Below are positions 10,892 to 23,400 of a stretch of DNA of 64,000 bases, in pieces. The position numbers and the translations under genes were made by a program. Numbering within the stretch: the first letter of the stretch is position 1; each line of letters starts with the position of its first letter. Under the pieces are notes generated by a model that was not told the origin of the DNA, did no database searches, and was given only the letters and a program-made list of their open reading frames with translations. Source of the DNA: Edaphochlamys debaryana (taxonomy: Eukaryota; Chlorophyta; Chlorophyceae; Chlamydomonadales); the NCBI GenBank assembly GCA_016858145.1, contig JAEHOE010000050.1, positions 620,001-684,000 of the forward strand, written 5' to 3'.

Positions 10892-12250
10892 GGAGGGCCG
10901 GCCACGCAGACCAGGGGCCGCGGGAGGTGGGGGAGGGCTCGCACGCCTCCAGGAGCCCTGGTGCGTTGGCGGGGTGCTCAGCTGATAAAGTAGCAAGGTT
11001 TGAGTCGAAGGTAGCGCCACGGATGAGCTGGTAGCTATGTTGGTGCAAGGGGCTGGGGTGGGGCAAGATAGCTACCCTGGTGGGTAAAGGGCAACAGGAT
11101 AGGTGCTGGGTGGGAACCGTTAGGCAGGCAGGGGCTCCTCACGAAGGCGGCATGCGGCATACGAGGGTCATTTGGGGGCCACAAACCGAGGGGTAAACAT
11201 TGTGGCCTCAGCACACACTCCCGCCGACGGAGCTGTGCCATTGCAGTATTCAAAGCCAGGGGAGGATGCGCACGGGTCCGGTTCAAACCGCTCTTGCGCT
11301 GGGGCGCGGGTGTCCGTTGGTTGGCTTGCGGCGGCGCCTGTCTAACTCTCAACAGACAGTGTGGGATACGGCGAGACGGTCCGGGGCGTCGCGTGAGGGT
11401 CAAGTGGTGCAGGCTTTGCCCTGCTGTGCGGATGCTGCAAGTCCCCAGCGCCAGCGCAGTGGGGTCTCCGTTTCCACAGCGGGCCCACTTGGAGTGTCAG
11501 CCGGGGGCGAGAAAGCCCTGGGACGGGTTCCGCAGAGTTCGGCACTGCAGCCTATGAAGGTCGAGGCAGGAGATCAACTGAAGGAGCCGCGGTGCCGCGT
11601 AACCCAGTGGATCCTGACGTCCTGACTTGAGCGCCCCGACAAAGCTGAGGGCGAGCAGTAGCGCTTTGCCTCAAACGAGCTTGGCCCAAGTCCAGATCAG
11701 TTTGATGCCGGACCTGACTCACGTGTTCACGCCGTACATTGGGAGCTTGCAAGGAAGGCCCGGGATGCATGTTTTGTCATGCATCCGTCAGCCGTGACGG
11801 GGTGGCGTGCGCCTGCCGCGAGTTAGGTGGCACGCGCCCCCGCGCTGAGTCTACCCGAGTCCGCCACGCCGCGCCTCATGCAGACTGGGCAACCCAAAGC
11901 CAGGTGATACTTGTCCCAACCTTACCATCCTTTCGATAATGGTCGGCAACGGCCAACGGAAGTACGACGGCGCGTGTCCGGCACGCGCCTCCCGTACGGC
12001 GCCCTGGACGAAATCCGGCGCGCCCTGGTTACTTGCCTGCAGCCCCCGCTGCTGGCACGCAGACTAACCTATTCACGAGCCCTTGGACTCAATGCGCAAG
12101 TCAAGCGACAAAGCCCGCAGCAACGTCCGGCGATACCTCTCGCGACGATTGGAGTCATCGGACAGCCGCCGCCGCTCTTCCACCCCGCCCACGACACCCA
12201 AGTACCCTGATTGACCACAACTAGCTGCTAGCCTTGAGAGGCCTTCCAGT
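10892..12250. other. 3' UTR and intergenic region before the ZIP gene
   Basis: This stretch holds the 3' UTR of the RIIa-like gene and then the promoter and 5' UTR of the ZIP gene. Several open frames exist on both strands but none shows splice-compatible or domain-like sequence. I see no exact TGTAA on the plus strand here and no RNA gene. Confidence 0.4.
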
Positions 12251-15200
12251 ATGGCGGCTTGCGCGGGAGTTTCCGGGGCGAGCCTCGCGGCGGCCTATGC
12301 CTGTGTCATTGGAGCCGCGTTCGCATCGATGATCGGCGCCCTCGTAGTCTGCTTCTTCAATCTCCGGAAGAACTCGCGGCTGCTGGCAATCGCTCTGGGC
12401 TTCGCTGCGGGAGTGGTGAGTCCGGGTCTCCGGGACGGCCGGGTTGGCGGGGGGTTGCGCGCGCTCTCGGCACGCGCTCGCAGCAGCAGGCTGCAGCTGG
12501 CCCGATCATCGCTCCTGCTCAACAATCTGGCCCTCTGCCCCTTCCCCCTCCCGTCATCTAGATGCTGTACATCTCCGCGGTCGGTGAGTCGGGCCGCTAT
12601 GGGCGGGACTGGCCGCGGCTGTCAGGATCCCTCCTTGAAGTCTTGAAGCCTGCCGCTTTCCACAAACCCTGCGCTGCGCTTCACACGAGGCAGCATCCCG
12701 TGACGCCCACACGCCGACCCACATCGCCACTGTCCAGCCCCCCCGCCCCGTCTCCTCCCAGCCCTTGTCCCCGCCCCCTCCCACCGACACCCTCCCCCCG
12801 CTCCATTCCCCCCTGCAGACATCTACTCCGCCAAATCCGTCTACATGTTCAAGTCCGCGGGCTTCTCCGACGCCCTGGCCTTCACGTACGCCACCATCTG
12901 CTTCTTCTGCGGCTTCCCCATCATTTGGACCCTGGACCACGTGAGACGGGAAGGGGGCAGGGGGAGGGGGAGAGAAGAGTGGAGGGCGGTTGTTAGCGGG
13001 GCCAAGAGCACAGACTGGCGACCGTACCACCCCTGACGCCGCCTCTTCTAAGCCCAGGCCCGAACCTCATCCCACATCCCCCGGACCCCTGTCCCCAGGT
13101 GTGCCACTGGCTGGCAAACCGGGGCGCCCCGGGGGTCCACCTGGACCTGGACGGGCCCGACATGGGCCTGCCCCATTCCCACCCGTGCCCACACCGGGCC
13201 CACACCGGGCGCCACCGCCGCAACAGCGACGCCGCCCTTCAGAGCGTCGACGAGGACGCCTCCTGCTGCAAGGCCGCCGCCTCCTTCCCTGCCTCGACCT
13301 CCCCTTGCTGCGACGCCCCGCCCACCGCCGCCGGCACGCAGCCCCAGTGCGTGTGCGACGCCGAGACCGCCGCCACCCTCAGCGCCTCCGACTCGTGGTG
13401 TGCCACCGCCCAGGACATGGAGACGGGGCTGCGGCCCCCGCCGCCGGCGTCCGCTGCCGAGGGTACTGCCGCCGCTGAGAAGGGTGCCTTCGCCGCTGCC
13501 CAGCCGCTGGCCGAGCCCAAGACCCCCCACCTGGGGGAGTGCCTGGCCGCCGACTGCAGCTCCGACGAGGAGGTGACGGCGGAGCGGGCTCGGTCGCTGG
13601 TGCGCTCCGGCATCCTGTGCGCGGTGAGGGGGCGGTGGGTGTGGGGCGGGTTGCGGGCGTGCGGGTGACGGCGGGGGCTGCCCGCTGTGACTCACTAATT
13701 CACGCAGGCAGCGCTTGGCCTCTTGGCCTGCGACAAAAGAATGTGGGTCGGCCACGCACTGGTTTGCGCACTGGTCCTCAACCCTCTGTGCGTCAACCCC
13801 CCTGCATCCCGTGTGCCTGTCTCCCGCCCCCAGCTGGCCGTGGGCCTGCACAACCTGCCCGAGGGCCTGGTGACCTTCGTGGGCTACATGGTGGGTGGTT
13901 GGGCGTTGGCGGTTGCCTGGCAGTTGGTTGGGCGGTTGGCTATGAGGGACAAGACCGTGGACCGGTGCTGGACCTGGTTGGAGCAGCATCGTACAGATCT
14001 GTTGCTCGCCCTCAGTCCTCCTCCCTGCGCCGCCTCTGCCCTCACCCTTCGCCTGCCCCAACACTGACCACCCTTCCTTCGCGGCCTCCACCCTCCCACC
14101 CCCGCAGGACTCGATGGGCAGTGGCATCACCACCGCCGTAGCCATCGCCATCCACAACATCCCCGAGGGTGGGTGGCGGAGCCCTGGGGCGTGTTTGGGT
14201 CCGGCTTGAAGAGGGGCTTGAACAGAGGCAGGCCACCCCGCCCGGCATACAAGCAGCCTTGTTCTTCTCTCTCCCTATCCCTCGTTGCTCGACTTCAGAG
14301 GATGCATAGGACTCCAAAGCACCAAGCTAGCCGCAAGCCCCCGAATTCTGGAGCCGTCAACGCCCTCCCCCGAACCCTCATCCCCCCGCCCCACAGGCCT
14401 GGTGATTGCCTCCGCCATGTCCGCTGGCACCGGGTCCAAGATGAAGGGCGTACTGTGGTGGGCACGGGAGGGTGGGGGCCGCAGGCCCTCAGCCTCTCAC
14501 GTGCCGGACCGGCACCCGCGTCCCCTTTACCGTACGACCCGCACCCACGCACCCGTCCCCACCCCCAACCCCCAGGGCGCTACTGGCGTCCGTCTCGGAG
14601 CCCGTGGGGGGGTGAGCTGTCGGGCTCTGCTTGGCAGCAACCGGCGGGGCTGGGCAGGCTGGCGGGCGGGAGGCTCTAGAAGCACTAGCGTTTGGGCTGG
14701 GTCCTGCGCCCGCACTCCACCGGCTCGACACGGCTCGACCGCTGTCCACTCGCCCACCCAACCCTGTCCCGCCCCGTCTCTCACTCGGACAATCTTGCTG
14801 ATTCGTGCACCCTGGCGCAGGCTCATAGGCCTGGCGGTGGTATGCGGGGGGCAGATGACGGACACGGTGTTTGGGATCCTGTTCGGACTGGTGGGGGGGA
14901 TAATGGTGAGGATGGGATGAAAAGGGGGGAGGGGTGAGGGGGGGGGCAAGATCAAGTCTGGCGATGTAGGATCGGGGTGAGAGGGAGGGAGTCGTCCACG
15001 GTGGGAGGAATCATGGTGAGTGGGTGGTGGCGTGGCGACAGGGGGCTGCATGGGTAGCCCGGGATGTGAGGGCGGAGGGCGGAGCAGAGGCAGGGCGGCG
15101 CTGCGTAGACACCGCCGGCCTTCGTCTCCTCACCCTCACCATGCGCTCCCCCTCCCCCCCTTCCCTCCCTCCCCCCCAGGTGTACGTCAGCATCAAGGAG

Positions 15201-15613
15201 CTGCTCCCCACCGCCCACCGCTTCGACCCCCAGGACAAGGTGCACGCGGGGCAGCAGCGGGGAGGGGGTCAGACGACCTCTCGCCGGGGGGCAGGGGGGG
15301 GGTGTGTGTGCCAGGTGGTGTCATGGAGCCTTGCTCGCTTGGGTGCCTCCCGAATGGGACTCCGTGGTGTGTAGCCGTAGCCTGCCCAGTGCCGCGCATC
15401 TGTCGCTCGGTCCCGAACCCTCTGTCCTCCGTGCCTTGCCCGGGGACGTTGCCGCACCGCACGCAGGTCACGTCCGCCTCCGTGCTGTGCGGCGCCTTAG
15501 TCATGGCCTGCTCCCTCATCGCCATTGCCTTCTCCATGCCGCCCGTGTCGGACGAGGCGGCGGCACCTGGAGCGGAGGCGGCCACAGCTGCGACCCCGCA
15601 GCGCCTTTACTAG
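12251..15613 (+). CDS. ZIP-family metal transporter (ZupT/GufA/ZTP29-like)
   Basis: Eleven exons: 12251-12415, 12562-12583, 12819-12940, 13099-13623, 13834-13890, 14108-14168, 14397-14457, 14576-14611, 14821-14905, 15180-15239 and 15467-15613, giving 446 residues with all phases consistent. Eight membrane segments are visible, with a long loop between the third and fourth. The fourth carries VGLHNLPEGLVTFVGYM and the fifth AIAIHNIPEGLVIASAM, the paired HNxPEG metal-site motifs of the GufA/ZupT branch of ZIP carriers, followed by SEPVGGLIGL in the sixth. The family moves Zn2+, Fe2+ or Mn2+ into the cytosol from outside or from an organelle; the plant relative ZTP29 is in the ER. The loop (exon 4, 175 residues) is rich in His and Cys (HSHPCPHRAH; CC pairs) and could bind metal. 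The exact metal and membrane are unknown. Confidence 0.9.
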
Positions 15614-16255
15614 TGTAGGCAGGGTAGCGGCGTGCATGGATGCGAGATCCCGGTAGCTATAGGTCAGACCTTGCAAAGCTGGGTGTGCACAGCTGGATGG
15701 GGCAGCACGGGCGGCGGCCAATGTGCCAGCGGCGCCACCCTCCGCCGCCAGCCTGTCAACCGAAGAGCGAAGCAGCTAGCCAAACCTTTTTACTTCATGG
15801 ATGTTACGGGCTGTGCACCCTGTAGCGTGGCGGCCGGTGTGATTTCTGATGCGAGCATACAAAGCTGTCCACGAGCACATGCTGCGCCTTGCAGGCAAGG
15901 TGAGCCTTATCCCTTCCATCTCATTGGGGGCATGCATCACATGCATGCATGCCCCAGCACTGTTGTCCTGACGTGGCAGCGTATGCCGTTATGTGCTTTA
16001 CTGTATGTTGTTGGTGTGCGTTTCGGGGCGCGCATCATCTCTGTGGTTGCCCCAGGTGCAAGAACTACATGGAACGTGAGTGCCAACTTTGGCGTCACTA
16101 TAGCCGCGTAGGTCCTTGGCGCAATTGCTTGGGGCAGTGGTTTGTGGTACGGGGTACCCTAGGAGGACTAGGAGTACTTGGGTCCGCGGCGGGGAGTGCG
16201 AGGTCAGAGGGAGATGATCTCAATTAAGTGCCGTTAGGGGACTTCCTGCACCCCC

Positions 16256-16260
16256 TGTAA
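16256..16260 (+). terminator. Polyadenylation signal TGTAA of the ZIP gene
   Basis: TGTAA about 640 bases after the stop codon of the ZIP gene. This pentamer is the main polyadenylation signal of Chlamydomonas-type nuclear genes, and it is the first one on this strand after the stop. Confidence 0.65.
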
Positions 16261-16502
16261 CTCGTGGGGCCAGCAGTGTAAGCCCCGCAGTAGAGTGCTG
16301 TCCTGTACATGTGCTGTATGTGAGCTGATTTGTTCCCCTGTGTGCTAGCTGGGGCAAAGGCGCCACGCGGGACTCCACGCGCTCGGGGCTGCGACCTGCG
16401 ACTGCTGCGAGTTCTGGGCATTCTGGATGTGGTGAAGGGGCTGCCATGCGGACTTAAACTACGCTCTATGCATGTCGCCTGGAGCTCTTGAGCCTTCGGT
16501 TG

Positions 16503-16507
16503 TTACA
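16503..16507 (-). terminator. Polyadenylation signal TGTAA of the WD40 gene
   Basis: TTACA on the plus strand (TGTAA on the minus strand) about 900 bases downstream of the WD40 gene's stop codon. Confidence 0.6.
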
Positions 16508-17403
16508 CCTCCTTCCAGGCCGCCGCTCTCCGGTTGAGAGCCCCCCCACGAGGGCCCCTGCCTCCCAGGCCCTCCCAGCCCTGTACGTGTCAGCATCCTG
16601 CTTGCCCCCACACGGGGAAACCTGCTCTGAGCACCAGGCTGCCGCCTCACAGCGGCCGCCGGAGAGCAGCGCTCCCAGGGCCCCGCGCATCCATCCCACG
16701 CTACCGATCCGTCGGAGCCCACAAGCACAACATTCTAGGCCCGATGGATGGCAAGACACACCCCAAGCCGCCCAACGCACCCCCCACCCCAACGCGTCCT
16801 CCCTGCCTCCACAACACCCCTTTCACGCCTCCTCCAGAGTCAGCACCGCACCGCCACGCCTCATCGCGGGCACTGCCGTCCGATTCGGTCCGAGTCCGGC
16901 CCGTGACCGAGTCCGGTCCCACCATGCCACCCCCCTAAGCAGTCAGCCTCGGCCGCCCCTAAGGGCTGCCCCTGCGCCTGTACCTTCTCAACTGGCCCGT
17001 CCCAGCCCATTTGACTCGGACCCGGTATCCCGGCTTAGCACCCCAGCACACGCAGCCCAGGCCGCAGCCTGCAGACCTCAGCGGTCAGCGGCCCCACGTG
17101 CGTCAGCTCGATGCCCGCAGGCAGCTGGAAGGGGCAGGGGCCTGGACCGTGGGCCCGCCGTGGGCCCGACACGGACCCGCGTGGGCCCCTGCGCCGCACG
17201 GCCTTCGGCGATGGGCCCACGGCGCCGCTCGCGCTGCGCCGCAACCCGAGGACCCGGCCGGACCAGACCGCAGTCCCTGGACCGGACCGCACCGGACCGG
17301 ACCAGATTGCGTGCAGTACCTCCTGCACCAGCCCGTCCTCCGCCACGCCCGTAATCCACCACCCGGATCCAGGATCCAGGCCGCCATCCAGATCCGCCGC
17401 CGC

Positions 17404-20400
17404 TCAGAATCCGACCTGGAACACGTCGATCCGCGGGTCGTCGGAGCAGCCGAACAGGATGGGCTGCCCGGGGGACCCCGGGGCGCCCGCCCAGCGGATG
17501 TCGTGGTAGTACTTGACGGCGCCGGTGGGGGTGACGCTGGGGGGCGCGGTGAGCATGATGGGCTGGCTCATGTTGGTGAAGTCCATGACGTACATGCCTG
17601 GGGGGGAGGGGGGTGGAGGAGGAGGGAGGCGGAAAGGTTGTGTGTTTTGCGTGTGGTGGCACGTTCGGAGTAGGACTCCCCTCCCTTTGTGGTCACCTCC
17701 GCCCTCCTTGGCCACACGCCCTGGCCGCCGCCGGCAGCCACCGACAGCAACGGCACGCAGGATCCCCACCCCGCTTCCCAGGCTGTCCCGCCTGTCCCCT
17801 AGTCGCCCTGAGGCCGCGCCTCCCTCCTCAACCCTCCTCCGTCCCTCCTGTGTGCCTTCCCCCCCTTGACACCACCCACCCTGGTACGTGCTGATGGCTG
17901 CGAGGCGGGCGTGGGGCGCACCCGCGGTGGCGATCTGGGGAGCGAGGAGGTGGGAGGGGGGGCAGGGGGGTTGACGGGGGTTTGAGGAGGGGGGGCGATG
18001 CGGGGCCTGAGGGTCGGGATGCCCTGCTCCTCTCAGACCCTCCTTGCCGGTGCACTGCTTTCCTGCTTCCCTGGACGCCTCCCCACCGAGCCTGCCTGGT
18101 GCTGCCTGACAACGCAGACAGCCTCTCCCTCCTCCATTCCTGCCCCCCACCACCACCATGGCACCACCTGGGTTGACCCCCTTGGCCCCCTGCCTCCCTC
18201 TTCCCCCCGTCGGCCCCACAGCCCCTCAACGCCCCCTCCCCTTGTGACCCCGCGCCCCATCCCCCGTTCGTCCCCCTTCGCAAGCTCACTCCCACTCCCA
18301 CCCCCCACCTCTCCTTCTCTGGCCAACCTCACCCCTTACCGAACCCCTCCTTGCTGCATCCGCCTCCAGCACCCCCAAACCCACCCCACCTTGACCGCCG
18401 CCTGTCCGTCGATCTGCAGCCGCACCAGCGCCGTCGCGTTGGCTCCGTGCGTGAGGGTGGTGAGGTTGCGCATGTCCCACACGCCCACGAAGCCGTCCAC
18501 GGCTGGGGGGGGGGAGCGGAGGTTATGTTTTCGAGCGGGAAACGATCAGGCGGATAGGGGGGTGGGGAAAGAGGGGGTATTTTTCCGAGCGGCAGTGGGT
18601 CCAGCTGTGTGGCTGAGAGGGGCCCCGGAGAGCGAGACGCACGGGCCGGAGAAGGAGCTGAGACGCACGGCTGCGCCAGCAACCCGTACGGCACAGCACA
18701 CTCGTACGGCAGACACTCACACGTGGACAGCAGCAGGTGGTCGGTGGTGTCGAGGCACGTGATCATGTCGTTGTGCGCCTGAGGGAGAGAGGGAAGACAG
18801 GGGGTGCCGGTGTGCACCACTTGAGCTCACAAGCGAACCCCTGCAGGCCCTCCGCGCACCCTCCATCAGGCCCCCCTCAGGCCCCCCACCAGGCCCCCAC
18901 CAGGCCCAGGCCCAGGCCCACCTTGGTGACCCCGTTGGCGTCCTTCTCCCCGAAGCAGCCCACGCTGTGGGCCTGGCGGCGGTCCCAGATGAGCAGTGTG
19001 GACTCGCGGCCGCCCGTGACGAAGACAAAGGGGTTGGCGTGCCAGGGGGAGGCGGCGGTGACCATGTCCCGGTGCTCCGAGTAGACGGTCACGGGCTGGA
19101 GGGTGTGGGGGGGGAGGAGGGGGAAGGGGAGGGAGATGGGGGGGAGGAGGTGATTGGGCGGGGGGAGGGCAAGGGAGAGGTAAGGAGCGACGCTGCATAA
19201 CCCGATCCTCGCCGGTTGTACGAAACCGTACGAGCCCGTACGTACCTGCATGTTGTCGAAGGACGCCGAGCGCGAGGCGTCGTACAGGACCACGCTCTCG
19301 GCCTGCGGGGACGGGTGGGGGAGAAGGGGGGTCAGTTAGGGCGGGAGATTCTGTGCTTGGCAAGAATCCGCACACGCTTTGCATTCCCCTTCCTCCCGCC
19401 CTTCCCGTCCCCTCGCCTACGCCCCCGCACCCATCGCCCCGTCGCCCCATCCCCCCGCACCCCTTCCCTCCCCTCACCGCCGGGCTGCCCGGCGCGCCCT
19501 GCGGACACTCCCCATGCTGAACCAGTTCCCCCTTCCCGTCACTGAGCACCTCCCCCGCAGCCCTCCCCCCAATCCCCTCCTCCTCTCCCCCCGAATCCCC
19601 TCACCGCCGGGCTCCCCGGCGCGCCCTGCGCGGGGCTGTTCTCGCCCATGACGAAGTAGTCCCCGTCCTGGCCCCCCAGGGCGCGGGCGAAGGAGATGAG
19701 CCCCCGCTGCACGGGGCCGAGCAGGCGGCCGCGGGGGGCCCAGCCGGCGGTGCGGGCCACGCCGGGCGGCGAGGCGGGGGTGCCGGGGGCCTGGGCGAAG
19801 GCCAGCACCGCGGGCTGGTCGTTGGGGTTGGCCTGGACGCCCTGTTGGGGGGGAGGGGAGGAGGGGGGGAGGAGATAGGGGGGAGTGAGATGCCGTACAT
19901 GCAGTACAGGGGGTGGGGGGTGGAAGGCCAGGACCGCGGGCTGGCCGTTGGGGTTGGCCCTTGGGGTTGGCCTGGACGCCCTGTTGGGGGGAATGAAGGG
20001 AGGGGAAGGGGGTTGTTTGTTGCTGAGAGGGATCGCGCCGGCGCCAGGGAGTCCTTGCGCGAAGGGGTCAACGAGGGAGGAGAGAGGGGGGCCGGGGTTC
20101 TAGAAGCTGAAGCGGGTTCGCGCCGTCTGCGCCACCCGCAATGAAGCGTGGGGACGCGTCATTCCGTCTGTCCACCCCGGCCTCGCCCCGAGACCTCCAC
20201 GTCTTCACACACGCCCCGTCCCGCCCTCCCCCCCCCCAAACCCCACCTCGGGGCTGGTGACGGGCACCCCCGCCGCGATGACGGTCCCCGAGCGGGGCAG
20301 GATGTCCAGGGAGCAGACGAAGTGGGAGGACATGTCCAGCCTGGGGAGGGGGGGGGGAGGGGGGGGAAAGGGATGAGGAGGATGAGGGATGAGGCTTGAT

Positions 20401-23400
20401 GTTGACCGCCCAGAACGTCCGTGGCTTCCTCTGTCCACCTCCCAGATCCTCACGGAGTTGCCGGCTGGCCACGTATGTCAGGGAGCCTCTGAGGATCCCC
20501 TACCCCTCCTCTCCCCACTCCCCTTGTCAGGGCGCGCACAACAAGACACCCCCCCTCCACCCGATCCCCGCACACCTGGTGGCGAGGTTGGCTGTTGGAT
20601 ACCCCTCCAGAACCCCTATCCCTCCTCTCCCCTCCCCATTCTCTCTCCTCTCGCCCTGTCAGGACCCCCCCCCGCCTCCACCCGATCCCGCACACCTGGT
20701 GGCGGGGTTGCCTGCTCCGTCCCAGGCAATCAGCTGCCCGTCCTGACCCCCTGAGAACAGCTGCCCGTGCGTTGCGTCGTAGCAGAGCGTGAAGACGGTG
20801 GAAGAGTGACCGCCGCCCCACACGCCCAGATGAGTGAGAGAGGTGGGCGTGGGGGTGGGCGCGGCGGCCGCGGCGGCGGCGGGCGCGGGAGCCGGCGTGG
20901 CGGGGGAGGTGGCCGAGTTGGCGGAGGCCGCGGGCGCGGAGGCGGGGGTGGCGGAGGAGGGCAGGGGGAAGGCGGGGAGGCCGGCGGCCGCGAGGCCGGG
21001 GATGGGCTGCCCCGGGTTGAGGGCAGACTGCGGAGGGAAGGGCAAGGAAAGTCGGGGGAGGGGGAAGACGAAGAAGGGGCGGTAATCAGTAAGGGTTGTG
21101 GTCATCAGGGTGGTGATCACTGAATGTTTCAGCAAAGATCACGAGGGAGCGTCGTGAGGCCCGACACAGTGAATGTCACTCAAATGGGTGAGCGCGGTAC
21201 TTTGGCTACGCCCCTGCAGAGTACATGCCGTACTCACCAGGGTGTTGTAGCAGTACTGCAGGTCGTACGCCAGCCAGCCCTCCTCCCGGATCGCGTCCAG
21301 GGCGCGCCACAGGGAGCCGAGCATGTTGTCGGGGGCGCGGATGAGCTGGGGGGGGGAGGGGGGCAGGGGGTTCGAGATGTTTGAGGCGGCTTATCATCCT
21401 CAGCCGGCAGTTGTGAGCCAATCGCCTCAATAACCATCTTCGCTCTCTGCGCTGTTCCTGAGGCGGCCGTTACAGTGGTTAAGTTCCTGTGCGGGGAGTA
21501 CAGCACTACGCTGCGCGCGCCGCACGCATCGGCCGTACCGTGCCATACCTGCTCGCCGCAGTACTCGACCACCTTGCCCAGCATGGTCACGGCGGCGGTG
21601 CGCGTGTCGGGCTTGGCAAGCAGCCGTACAAGCGTCTGTACGGCACCTGTACGGCAGTTGGAGCAGCGGAGCGGCGGCGGGGGCTCAACGGTCGGCGACG
21701 GCAACCCACACTCATCTAGCCCCGCCGCACGACAAATCCCCGGCAGCCCGCAACCGCCCCGCAACCAACTCCCAACCGTAAACCGCCAACGCCCAACCGC
21801 CAACCGCTCACCGTCCAGCTGCACCGCCTCGAAGCGCACGAGCGTGGCGAATGCGTCCGCGTAGGCAAAAAACTGGGTGCGGTCGGCGTTGATCTGGCGC
21901 TTGCGGGTGAGCGCCATGAGCACCTGGCGGTGGGGGTAGAGGGCGCGAGTTGGGGGGTGATTGGTGGCGTAGTCTAGAGCGGCTAGGCTAGAGTAAACAT
22001 GTGGTGGTGTACTTTGGGGGGGGGCGTTTGGGGGGCGTTTTGGGGGTGATTGGTGGTTTACGACGGGTAGGAGAGCGAAGGGTGAAGACAAGAGGGAGGA
22101 GTGTGTGTGAGGGGGGGGAAAGGCGCTTGCGGGTCAGCGCCATGAGCACCTGGTACCGGGGGCAGAGGGCAGAGGGCAGAGGGCGCGGGTTGGGGGGAAG
22201 AGGATCAGAGGAGAGATAGACGCGGGTTGGGGGGAAGAGGATCAGAGGACAGATAGACGCGGGTTGGGGGGAAGAGGATCAGAGGACAGATAGACATGGG
22301 GGGGGGGGGTTCAGGGTCCCGAGCGTTGCGCAGCTGCGCCCGCACCCCCGTCGCCCCAGCAGTCACCCTGCCCCTGCCCACGATGCCTTCAAGCCTGCCC
22401 CCCTCACCACCTCCTGCCCCCCCACCCCGCTTATCAGCTTCAAGCACCCCCCCCCCCCGCCCCCCCACCTTGGGCATGAGCTTGTCCCTCAGCTTCTTCT
22501 GGACGTCGCCCTCCAGACGGGCGTACACACCGGTGTACGGCATCTGCGTACGGCGTACGGCAGGGACACACTTGGAGATCGTGCTCAGAGCGCACAATGT
22601 TCAATTAGCTTACGCCACCAGTGCTCTGCCGTACCGGGTTCAACCTGAGCTCCCCCTTGCCCGGCCAACCCTCTCCGGTCCCCCCCCGCGAGGTTTCCCC
22701 TGAACCCCCCTCTCTCCTACGGTCCCCTAATCTTAGGAGCTCACTCCCGCGCCCCCCCTCCCCCCCCCTCACCACGCCGAGCGGCGAGTTGACGGTCGCC
22801 GGGTTCTCAAACACCTGCCGCTCGTACAGCCCCACCAGCTCCTGGACGAGGCAGTACGAGTACGGCAGGGCGTAGTAAAAGGTCAGCGCACGGGTGGTTG
22901 ACAAATGCTCCGTTGACCGCAGCTAGTGTGGCACGTGAAGAACCCTGCGCAATCTCTGGGCCCTTCTAATACTCCCCGATCCCGCGGCTCCGCCCACCCC
23001 CCCCCGCCTGGTCGCATTCACACCCTGCCCCATTCCCTGTCGATGCCGCTCCCTTTCGACAGCCCGACCCAACACCTTCCCCTCGGCCCCCCTTCCCCTG
23101 CCCCGCTTCGTACCACACACAGCACCCCCAACCGGCCAACCATGGCTTGCCCCCTTGCCCTCCCCCCCGCCATCCACCACAAGGGTCTACACCAACCGTT
23201 CCCCACCCACCCCAGTCTTGCCTCCCCTCCTGCGTCCTACCCCCACTCAGCTCGACCTCCGTCCGCATCGGGCTCGCTGGCTGTTGCCACACCCAGATCA
23301 CACTCTCACCCCCTTTCCCCGTCACCCAGCACCCCTCCCCCACCGCATGCAAAACCCCACGCCCACGCCCACGCCCACCTCGATGGCTGCGTCCACCGCC

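Larger units (their letters stand above)
15614..17403. other. Convergent 3' UTRs of the ZIP and WD40 genes
   Basis: The ZIP gene (plus) and the WD40 gene (minus) end facing each other. A TGTAA at 16256-16260 fits the end of the ZIP mRNA, and its complement at 16503-16507 fits the end of the WD40 mRNA. If both are used, the two mRNAs end about 240 bases apart. Open frames within are long only because the region is GC-rich. Confidence 0.6.
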
